Origin: Gliomastix tumulicola
Lineage: Eukaryota > Ascomycota > Sordariomycetes > Hypocreales > Bionectriaceae
Length of the DNA: 64,000 bases
Direction of reading: 5' to 3'
Assembly: GCA_001599755.1 (NCBI GenBank)
Contig: BCHX01000001.1
Location: forward strand, 2,604,001-2,668,000
Below are positions 57,101 through 64,000 of the stretch, one piece after another. The notes under the pieces were generated by a model. It made no database searches. It was given only the letters and a program-made list of their open reading frames with translations, and was not told the origin of the DNA. The position numbers and the translations under genes were made by a program. The stretch's first letter is position 1. Each line of letters begins with the position of its first letter.

Positions 57101-57873
57101 GCATCGATGGTGCGCATGCTCGGCAGCGACGTCCGCGCGCCCGGCGCTGTTGCTGCTGCTGCTGCTGCTGCTGCTGGGGAGGCATAGCTGGCCTCGTTAT
57201 ACTGCGGTAGGGTGGAAGGGGGAGGCAGGGCGTAGTTCTGTATCGAGTGGGACGGGGGCGGCGAGAGGGAGGAGTAGATGGACGTGGAGGCCGGTGTCAA
57301 AGCCGGTGATTGATACGTCGATGGGCCCTGGGAAGGGGCGACGATGGGCAGCAGTCCGTGGTTCGACATGTCGGAATCGGGTGTCATGGAGCCACCGTTC
57401 TGCTGAGGCCGGGAGGCATGAGCGGCGGCCGCGGAAAGGGGGACGGAGGAGTCGGAGCCAGTCGTAGTGGTGGTGGTGGTGTTGCTGGACGCGGCAAGCG
57501 TGTTGGTCGTGGTCGTGGAAGCAGTCGCAATATCATCAACGGGAGAGGACGAAACAACAGCACCTGACGCAGCTCCAGCGGCAGCAGGGCCAGCAGGGAC
57601 AACGGCAGCAGACGCAGCACCGACGGCTATGGTTGGTGGGACCTGATGAGCAGATGGGGGCGTAGTAGGGGAGTGGGACGTCGCCTCGGGAGCAGCTGCC
57701 GTGGCAGACGAGGGCCAGTTCCAGGTGGTGGAAGAGGCGCTGATGCTGCTAATGGCCCGGCTGGGGAGCTTAGGGAGCTTGGGGCTGGTTGGCGGGTGAT
57801 CCAGGGGCGGATTTCTCAAGGCGGAAGACGCACACGCACCCTGGCCATCGAGGCTCCTGCCCTCCGAGGCCAT
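54164..57873 (-). CDS. Zn2Cys6 (fungal binuclear cluster) transcription factor
   Basis: Exons 56818-57873, 56543-56599 and 54164-55750 give 899 residues. The first 352 residues are low-complexity Ala/Pro/Ser/Thr, including polyalanine. The zinc cluster spans exons 2 and 3: Cys362, 365, 372, 379, 382 and 389 with spacing C-x2-C-x6-C-x6-C-x2-C-x6-C, and a basic KRRTKTG lead-in. The second intron (792 nt) falls exactly between Lys371 and Cys372. After a Pro-rich linker, a helical fungal TF domain follows (VYHEMYARGLSAFFE, RARQFDFWYHVGEFV, DVLYSIAVVRDLAPLFE). Such proteins bind CGG-containing DNA as nuclear regulators. I do not recognise the orthologue group securely. The cluster sitting deep inside the protein rather than near the N terminus is somewhat unusual. 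Both introns (218 and 792 nt) are the longest in the window. Confidence 0.85.
57151..57176. repeat. (CAG)n microsatellite coding polyalanine
   Basis: A perfect TGC/GCA triplet run of about nine units, read as alanine (GCA) in the minus-strand Zn2Cys6 factor. Confidence 0.93.
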
Positions 57874-58460
57874 CCTTGTAGCTCACAGATGTGCGAAAGG
57901 AGGAGCATTCATGCAGGATGGATGGGCTTATCCGTGCGCGAGGAGGGCTTCCAGCCTCTTCATGGGAGGCAGAGTAATATTAGCTACTAGTTCCGTTACC
58001 TCGTTTATTACTGTATGTACATTCACGGCCCTGCCGGGATGGGACTTCTTGGACGGAAATCTAACGAAAAACGTTAACAGAAAAAAGCAAAAGCAGAAAA
58101 AATAACGAGAGGGAAAAAAAAAAAAAAGGACCAAACACACGAAAAGAGGGAAAGCGACCAGGGGGAGGGAGCCTTGCCGGTGAGCGCGGCCGGCGGGACC
58201 CAGGACAAGGAGTAGACCCCGGGCAGCCGCCAGCGAACAGGATAGGGAGGAGAAGCGTGGGATCCGATGCTGGGTGGGCCATTTAAGCCAGATGCTGGAG
58301 AGAGTATGCGATGCGCAATGCAATGCGATATGCGATGGGACGGTACCTTGGGGCGGTGGCGTCGTGCTCGTTGCAGCAAGCGAGGCGTGTCTTGTCCCTC
58401 GAGGCCCGAGGGCTGCCTGTTCCGTCCGTTGGTCCCGACAGCATGTAAGAGACGACTCGT

Positions 58461-58507
58461 ACGCACGACGCACGACGCACGCACGCACGCACGCACGCAC
58501 GACGCAC
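58461..58507. repeat. ACGC-type tetranucleotide microsatellite
   Basis: ACGCACGACGCACGACG leads into a run of perfect GCAC units (about 58478-58500), then GACGCACC. A slipped-strand repeat with no coding context. Confidence 0.92.
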
Positions 58508-58685
58508 CCGACACGCAGCTGCGGGAGGGTGGGGTGTTTGATGTACGAGGGTCTCCGTCCATGCACAGATTATGCTGGGCGGGTTTTAATGCAAGGTAAG
58601 GTAGGGCAGGTCGGCAAGACGAGGCGGCAGGGCAGGGCATTGGCATGGCGTCCTGCAGCTGCAAGTCTGCACGAGGGAGGGTAAT

Positions 58686-58742
58686 GGAGGGGAGGGGGGG
58701 AGGAGGAGGAGGAGGAGGAGGAGGGAGGGAGGGAGGGAGGGA
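58686..58742 (+). repeat. 57-nt uninterrupted purine (GGA/GGGA) tract
   Basis: Only A and G occur across 57 nt, first GGAGGGG, then (GGA)n, then (GGGA)n. Several G-runs of three or more give G-quadruplex or triplex potential on the + strand. Confidence 0.95.
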
Positions 58743-60500
58743 CGCCCGGGCGAGCTTCGGATGTGGAGGAGCTGCTGAGGAGTCTCCCTGAGGAGCCCTG
58801 AGGAGGCCCTTCAGCGACTTACAGGCGTTGGCGTTGCCGCCGGTGGGGGTCAGCCCGCCTGTGGGTGTGCCTCCGCCGCGCCTCTAGGCGTGCTAGGCTG
58901 CTAGTGGCCTCCAGGGCTGCGAGCCAAAATGCAAGGCCCCTGCACGCATTCAATTTAGAGCCTTCCTCTGCTAGCGCCCGCCGGGTGAAATCTGGATCAA
59001 TAGGTACATTCGTCCTCGCTACGAACTCCCCGTTCTCTCAGGTACCCCGAGCCCGCCTGCATACCACCCCCCATCCACCATCGGCTGAACTCCGGCTGTG
59101 GTCTCGTGAATAGATGCACTCCCATCCGATCCGGGCGAGCGAGCGAGCGAATACTGTCAGTGCCCTTACTCGAATACTGGGAAAAGGAACGCCATGCCCC
59201 ATCTTGTTGCAGGGACTTTGGCGTCTATACTCATCCATTGGTTCCGGTATGTCTAGACTATGTATGTAATGCCATGGACGCCCGGGCGCCCTCTCAGCGC
59301 CCATCTCTCTTTCTCCTCCCGACGGCAACGCACCTCACGCCTGCATGCAACCCAAGATACCACCCCAAAGGTCACTATTTATTATCTAGCGTCGTCTATT
59401 TTCCCGCGCCTTTGCATCTACCAGTACATGTACGGACCATTGCGCGCAGGGTGGCAAAGACACGAGAGAGTCAGGGATGCACTTTCGACAGCGACTTGAT
59501 AGCCAGACCCCTGGACCGCGGCAATAGGCGAGCCTCTCGCTTAGGCTTGTCTTTGCCCTTCGAGAGCTGTCTCTGCCTGTTCTCTTGAGCCGAGAGTCTC
59601 GAGGGGTATAAGTAGCAAGCCAGCGCAGGACCCGTCTTAAGCCCTTACTCCGTACTGCAGCCACGAACCAATCGGCGCAACATGAACACAAAGCACCACG
59701 GCATGTCGCACGGCACTTTTTTTTCTCTCTCTCTCGCAGTTTCCCCTCCTCTGAACCCAGGCTCCCACCAAAGGATGGGTGCATCCTGGATGGATGTGCG
59801 TGATGAGACCCTAATATCGACCCCAGGGGATCCGAGCCAAGACTGTAAGAAGGAAGATGGAACAAATAGAATAGATTCGAAAGAGGAAGAAAGGAGATAA
59901 AAAAAGGCCGCATGATTTCACCGCACATGTATAGACGACCTCCTCTGCAGATTCCTCCTCCCTGTCGTCCCAGCGGCGGTTCTGGAACTTTGGGGGCTGA
60001 CGACCTTGCGATTCTTACGCCAGGATGTGATATATCTTTTCGGTTAATCTGTACTCGTACATAGCCGATATGAGATGAGACAACGTTAGTCGCAGTGGAG
60101 CTGAGAGAAGAAGGGGACAGGCACACAGCCGCCCTCGGGTTCGACGATGTTTTATCCTGGGCTGTTTCGGCACCACGGCTGTCTGCCGCTGCAAGTATGG
60201 AGGTAGTATGTATGTATGTATTGTCTCTGATATTAAGGGGCGCTGTGGGGGGTTGCAACCCAAGCCCATGCCATCCGTCGTAGATATTTGAGGGGGTCAC
60301 GTGTGACGTCCGGGTATCGAAGTCCCTGTCGTCAGTGACGAGATCGATAGATTAAGGAACTAGCACGAAGCACGGCCAGTCCGCTGCCTGTGCTGTGCTG
60401 TGCTGGAACTGTGCAGCGCAGCGCAGGCGAGTCGGTATGCACTGCATTGTGCTGTGCGCGGTGTTATGCATCCTGTGCACACGACACCTCACCCTCACCC

Positions 60501-61889
60501 TCACGAGCACTTCCAGATCATCCGCTCGACCTCCTTCCACTTAACCCCGGACCACTTGCCGTCAGTGCTCTCGGAGTACTGGTGCGGCCCAATCACCATC
60601 CACGGGCTCTGGTGGCACTCCTTGCTGCCCTCTATGTATGTCCAGGCCAGACAATTGCCGTTCGACTGGCACCGCCCGCGACAGGACTCGGCGTTGGCAA
60701 CGCCCTTGCTCGTCGTGACGTGTTCGTCCGGCGGCCCAACATGATCCGCCCCCTTGCGCACCGGCTGATCCGCAAGCTTCTGAATCGGGTCCTGGGCAAA
60801 CATCTGCCACAGCTCTCCCCACAGGACGGGGCTTGTCACTGCCGAGGAGGGCCCCGTGGACAAGGTCCGCGCGACTTCCTCCATCAGCTGGGGGTCCTGA
60901 AGCCGGTGGAAGGACAGCAGCGGCGAGCAGAAGCGGTCAGCTCGGACTCGCGTCAGCTCCGGCGGCTCGCCGTTGAAGTGGTGATTATACCGCTCGTCGA
61001 TGTAGATCCCCAGCTTCTGCAGCGTAGTGGCGACTAGCTTGTCACCCCACGTCTCGTCGAGGGAGTTTAGGTAAGCCCGCATGACAATGTCCTTCCGCTC
61101 AAATAGACGTCGCATGGCCTCTCCTGAGACCAGCACGCCTGATCCACCGTGCGCGAAGCGACCCTTGAAGTCGCCGACGGCATTGCCGATGTACTGCGGC
61201 TTCCTGTAGTCCAGGTGACTCAGGAAGAGCTCCAGCGACGCCTTGATGACAAATGTGTCATCGTCCAGGATGACATACCACTTCTTATGCGGCATGGCGT
61301 CGTACAGGAGCTCCATGCCCATGATGAACTTAAGGGCATCCAGCTCCCACCCAAAGGTCTGCCCAATATGGAGGGCCCAGTCCTCATCTCCAGACTGGAT
61401 GGCCCTCTGCAGACCGCCATACTTCTGCAGACGAGGGTGATTCCGCAGGCTGGCGTCAATCTTGGTATCCATAAAGATCTGGATGGCGTCGTGCACCTCT
61501 ACGCCCAGGCGCTTGGCATCCGACTTGCTCACGGTCGTCCAGTCTCCGACCACAATGAAGCTCTCGTTCTCTTTGCCGAGGAAGTCCCCTGCAGTCTCAA
61601 AGGCCTTAATCTGGCCGGGAATACGGTCCCTCGTGCCATAGCCAGTCTTGATGAGGTAGCCCACGTCGGCCTTTAGGTCGATGGGGTAACGGCCGGGCTT
61701 CCGCAGCCAGCCATCCTTATTTATGATGGCGGCGCGCAGGCTATTATACAGGCGGCCAGTGTTGAAGTGCAGCGCCAGTCGCACTGTAGAGTCTGGCAGG
61801 AGGATGAGATTCCAGAGCGCAAAGACGATGAGGAATGCAACCGCAAAAATGGAGAGGCGGCGACGCGCCCGTCGGGGTATATTGACCAT
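60501..61889 (-). CDS. GT31-like (Fringe/C1GALT-type) glycosyltransferase with C-terminal PAN-like module
   Basis: Intron-less, 462 residues. A basic cytosolic start (MVNIPRRARRR) and a membrane anchor at about 12-32 (LSIFAVAFLIVFALWNLIL) make it a type II Golgi or ER protein. The catalytic part carries WYVILDDDTFV with the metal-binding Asp triad at 209-211, IGNAVGDFKGRFAHGGSGVLVSG and WGDKLVATTLQ, matching the DXD, GG and acidic motifs of Fringe/core-1 galactosyltransferase-like GT31 enzymes. Residues about 385-440 hold ESCRGRCQSNGNCLAWTY and ECHQS, a cysteine pattern typical of PAN/apple modules, which bind proteins or sugars. Donor and acceptor sugars are unknown. Proteins like this occur in filamentous ascomycetes, but a defined function is not known to me. 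Coding confidence is high. Confidence 0.88.
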   Translation of the reverse strand: MVNIPRRARRRLSIFAVAFLIVFALWNLILLPDSTVRLALHFNTGRLYNSLRAAIINKDGWLRKPGRYPIDLKADVGYLIKTGYGTRDRIPGQIKAFETAGDFLGKENESFIVVGDWTTVSKSDAKRLGVEVHDAIQIFMDTKIDASLRNHPRLQKYGGLQRAIQSGDEDWALHIGQTFGWELDALKFIMGMELLYDAMPHKKWYVILDDDTFVIKASLELFLSHLDYRKPQYIGNAVGDFKGRFAHGGSGVLVSGEAMRRLFERKDIVMRAYLNSLDETWGDKLVATTLQKLGIYIDERYNHHFNGEPPELTRVRADRFCSPLLSFHRLQDPQLMEEVARTLSTGPSSAVTSPVLWGELWQMFAQDPIQKLADQPVRKGADHVGPPDEHVTTSKGVANAESCRGRCQSNGNCLAWTYIEGSKECHQSPWMVIGPHQYSESTDGKWSGVKWKEVERMIWKCS

Positions 61890-62818
61890 GATGATGTTGA
61901 TGATGATGATGATGCCTGCTCAGCTTCGGCGATTGCCGTGATAGATGAATAACGAGTGTCTGACAAACGGATGTCCAAGATTGCAGAATATCAAAAAGAA
62001 AAAAGAATGTGTCGAGACAGGTTATCTCATAGCTCCAGGCAGCACTTCAAGGCCACCGTCATTATAGCAGGGGCTAGCCCGTCCAATATGCGCCGATATG
62101 ATATACAAGGGTTCAAATCTCAACCCTTTAGATGAGACGTCATCGAGCGTGATGGAATTGAATGCGCATCCACGGCGTCGAGCGTCCACGATGATCGAAG
62201 TTGAATGATGGATGTTGGGATTTTCAGAAAGAAATGTCAGCCCCTATCCCCATTTCTATTTTCGGACATCTCAGGGACTCTCGAAACCGCATTAACGCGT
62301 CCCGCTGACTCAGCAGATCGACAAGGGGCTGAAGAGCCTTAATTTCTTCAGCACTCTTGCCGCTTCAGGGTTAGGGACGTGGGTAGGATCAGGCCAGTAA
62401 TAATATTAGGACAGCGAAGATCACGTCAGGACGGCTCACAGCCCTCCGCTTGTCTCAACCAGCTCTTCATTTTGTAGATGTGCACCGTCGCCCTTCCGGG
62501 TCTGCGGTGTGAATGGCTCTATGTACCATACCGGCCGGCATACATATATACTATCCACGAACTATGTGCCCATACCTGAGTGTATCCTATTTACGTCTGG
62601 GGGTGCCGTTTTGCCATACGTCTATACGTATGATGAGAGAGAGCCAGGGTAAGAAATACCAATACCCAATGTTGGAAGCCAGCCTCTTTCGTAACGCCAA
62701 AATTCAAAGCCAAGAAATGGGATGCCGGCGCAAGATCGCCGAATACGAGAAATAAGACCAGAAGAATGAAAATGAGATAAAGCACAAACCAGATGCGTCG
62801 ATTGCTGCCCTGAGGCGC
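61890..62818. other. Intergenic, GT31 promoter and UBP 3' end
   Basis: 929 bp. Immediately before the GT31 ATG is an ATG/ATC trinucleotide stretch (61889-61913). A B-box-like GGTTCAAATC near 62109 lacks a matching T-stem, so no tRNA is called. Nothing else recognised. Confidence 0.4.
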
Positions 62819-64000
62819 TCATAGATCTTTATCCAACTCATAGAACAAAAGATACACCTCCTTTTGCATACCCAGCACCTCACTCGTCTTCGACTCCCGC
62901 ACCTTCTCGTCGCTCACACGCCACCACTTCTCGGGAGGCGGCTTGCGTCTTCTGTGGTGCTTGAGGACTGAGGTGGGCGGCATGCTCGGGCGGTCGTCCT
63001 TGGACAGGGAGGGTGCGATCTTGGACAGCGCCGATTTCGTTGACGCGGCGACGGACCGGAGACTGCTGGTCTCGCCGTCCCTGTCCCTGCTGCTCTTCCC
63101 ATTGCCATTCGTGGGGAGACCATCTGCAGGGACGCTTCGCGGTTGAGGGATGGATACATACTCCTGCGAGGAAGCTGGAGAGTTGTTCCCAGAGGTTGGT
63201 GACAGAAGATCCGGCGTCGAGACCGCGGGGCTAGCCATACGCTTGGCTATGAGGTCCGGCGTCGATACCGGCGTGGGCGTCTTGCTGTAGATCTTGGAGG
63301 CCTGGAAGGTATTCGCATTGGCAAACGGCGGTCGCGGCGCGTTCTGGCGCCTAAACGCTTCGTAGTGGCCGCTATTATGCCCGCCTCTGTGTGTCACCAT
63401 CCCCAGCAGCCTGTATCTGCGCTGATCTGCCAGGCCACCTAGCGGCAGCTGTTCGGGAAAGGACACCTTGGCCGAGTTCTTCTGCGTCATCTGGCCAACA
63501 CCGTAGATGGACCGGGACAGGTGGATGGCGAGGATTTTGGGAAACACCGTGATCCTCGTCGTCTTGGCAATCTTCCTCTTGGGCGCATACTTCTCAGCGC
63601 CGAGGTCGACGTCCTTGGGGGTTTCCTCCGGGTCCGTCTCGATTGCGTGTGTCAGCTTGCCAATACTATCGCGTGCTTGCGCCTTGAATGCCTCTGAAGT
63701 CGACCTAGCAACCTCCGCCTCTAGGCACGCTCTAGCATGCAGCAGCCTGCAGTTGGCGCACTTGAAGTCGTCAATGTGCTCCGTCTTAAAGATGCCATCG
63801 AAGCAATCATTCAAGGACGTCGACGAGACTTGCGGCACCGCGAGCGTCAGAGTGCAGAACGTCTCCTCTTTGGGCTTCGGCTTATACCGGCAGGTCAGGC
63901 ACTGGAGCTGCGATTCATATTTGCCCTCCATTGGGAAACTCTCATCCAACCCAGATATATCCTTCTCGCTGCTACTGCTCCTCCTATCGTCGGCGGAGAG
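62819..64000 (-). CDS. Ubiquitin-specific protease (Ubp16/Usp30-like), 5' part beyond window edge
   Basis: The frame is open from the right edge to the TGA at 62819-62821 with no ATG near the edge, so about 393 C-terminal residues of a longer protein are visible. It contains the zinc-binding cysteine pairs LQCLTCRYK and FKCANCRLL, then ILAIHLSRSIYGVG and the catalytic histidine box HRGGHNSGHYEAF. A long Ser/Pro insertion follows, and the end is KWWRVSDEKV...VYLLFYEL, the usual last strands of the USP fold. The catalytic cysteine box must lie upstream of the window. The His-box context and long insertion before WWRVSD resemble Ubp16 of yeast, which sits on the mitochondrial outer membrane; membership in that subgroup is inferred, not shown. 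Confidence 0.9.
   Translation of the reverse strand, partial: LSADDRRSSSSEKDISGLDESFPMEGKYESQLQCLTCRYKPKPKEETFCTLTLAVPQVSSTSLNDCFDGIFKTEHIDDFKCANCRLLHARACLEAEVARSTSEAFKAQARDSIGKLTHAIETDPEETPKDVDLGAEKYAPKRKIAKTTRITVFPKILAIHLSRSIYGVGQMTQKNSAKVSFPEQLPLGGLADQRRYRLLGMVTHRGGHNSGHYEAFRRQNAPRPPFANANTFQASKIYSKTPTPVSTPDLIAKRMASPAVSTPDLLSPTSGNNSPASSQEYVSIPQPRSVPADGLPTNGNGKSSRDRDGETSSLRSVAASTKSALSKIAPSLSKDDRPSMPPTSVLKHHRRRKPPPEKWWRVSDEKVRESKTSEVLGMQKEVYLLFYELDKDL

Larger units (their letters stand above)
57874..60500. other. Long intergenic region upstream of the Zn2Cys6 factor, microsatellite-rich
   Basis: 2,627 bp between the factor's ATG and the GT31-like stop, both on the minus strand. It holds a poly(A) run near 58115, an ACGC-type tetranucleotide array, a 57-nt purine tract, GAGC and GTAT short repeats and TGTGC clusters (60395-60460). 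Open frames are present on both strands (for example 59386-60300 minus, starting only at GTG) but show no motif or codon bias. It probably contains a long leader and regulatory elements of the factor. Confidence 0.5.

Noticed and set aside
58461..58507. Regular repeats considered as a CRISPR-like array
   Set aside because: Units are 4 nt without spacers: a simple microsatellite in a eukaryotic genome.
59386..60300. 304-codon minus-strand open frame
   Set aside because: Begins only with GTG, lacks codon bias and any domain, and has low-complexity Arg/Ser content typical of chance frames in GC-rich DNA.
62100..62130. Possible tRNA B-box (GGTTCAAATC)
   Set aside because: The flanking bases do not form the five-pair T-stem and no A-box, anticodon arm or acceptor stem fits.
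1..64000. Search for a secondary-metabolite cluster, mating-type locus, transposon or viral insertion
   Set aside because: No polyketide or peptide synthase, P450, transposase, reverse transcriptase, capsid or HMG/alpha-box sequence was seen; the window is housekeeping-rich euchromatin.

Overview
The window looks like a gene-dense stretch of nuclear chromosome from a filamentous ascomycete (Pezizomycotina), most likely a Sordariomycete. The reasons are the many short spliceosomal introns (mostly 49-113 nt, GT...AG), GC-rich third codon positions, long serine/proline-rich tails on signalling proteins, and fungus-typical families such as a Git3-type receptor, a Zn2Cys6 factor, an Alr/Mnr2 magnesium channel and a Dsf2/Nif1 Sel1 protein. 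I cannot name the genus. I recognise 25 protein genes (23 complete, one cut at each edge) and 35 introns. I saw no tRNA, rRNA, transposon, CRISPR array or secondary-metabolite cluster.

Layout. 1-9 kb: ARPC2 (actin nucleation, cut at the left edge), UTP12 (SSU processome), LSM2 (U6 snRNP and mRNA decay), PSO2/SNM1 (crosslink repair) and a small DUF7053-like protein. 9-23 kb: a Git3-like GPCR and a germinal-centre kinase share a 2 kb divergent intergenic region, followed by TEL2 (PIKK maturation), UBA3 (NEDD8 E1) and RPC40 (Pol I/III subunit). 23-35 kb: NUP159, proteasome PUP1, a Nif1-like cell-cycle regulator and ERV46 (COPII cargo receptor). 36-44 kb: RNA15 (3' end cleavage), MNR2/ALR and NOC4. 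44-52 kb: ATP4, the inner-nuclear-membrane LEM protein SRC1/HEH1, COQ6 and the 49 kDa complex I subunit. Three mitochondrial respiratory genes thus lie within 8 kb. 52-64 kb: a BTB protein, a large Zn2Cys6 factor with a 2.6 kb upstream region, a GT31-like glycosyltransferase with a PAN module, and the 3' part of a UBP16-like deubiquitinase cut at the right edge.

Most genes are housekeeping and alternate in convergent and divergent pairs. They do not form one pathway, and I find no convincing undescribed system. The accessory character is confined to the 51-62 kb part: long intergenic DNA, microsatellites, palindromes, the BTB gene, the C6 factor and the GT31-PAN protein. The observations most worth checking are a 6-nt microexon in the nucleotide-binding loop of UBA3, an eight-copy decapeptide array in NUP159, a Zn2Cys6 motif split by a 792-nt intron, a BTB protein with a compositionally distinct repeat tail, and an 18-nt perfect palindrome in a hairpin-rich intergenic patch.

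Exon boundaries were placed by eye from reading frame, splice dinucleotides and remembered family alignments. No search or RNA evidence was available. Start codons are ATG only.
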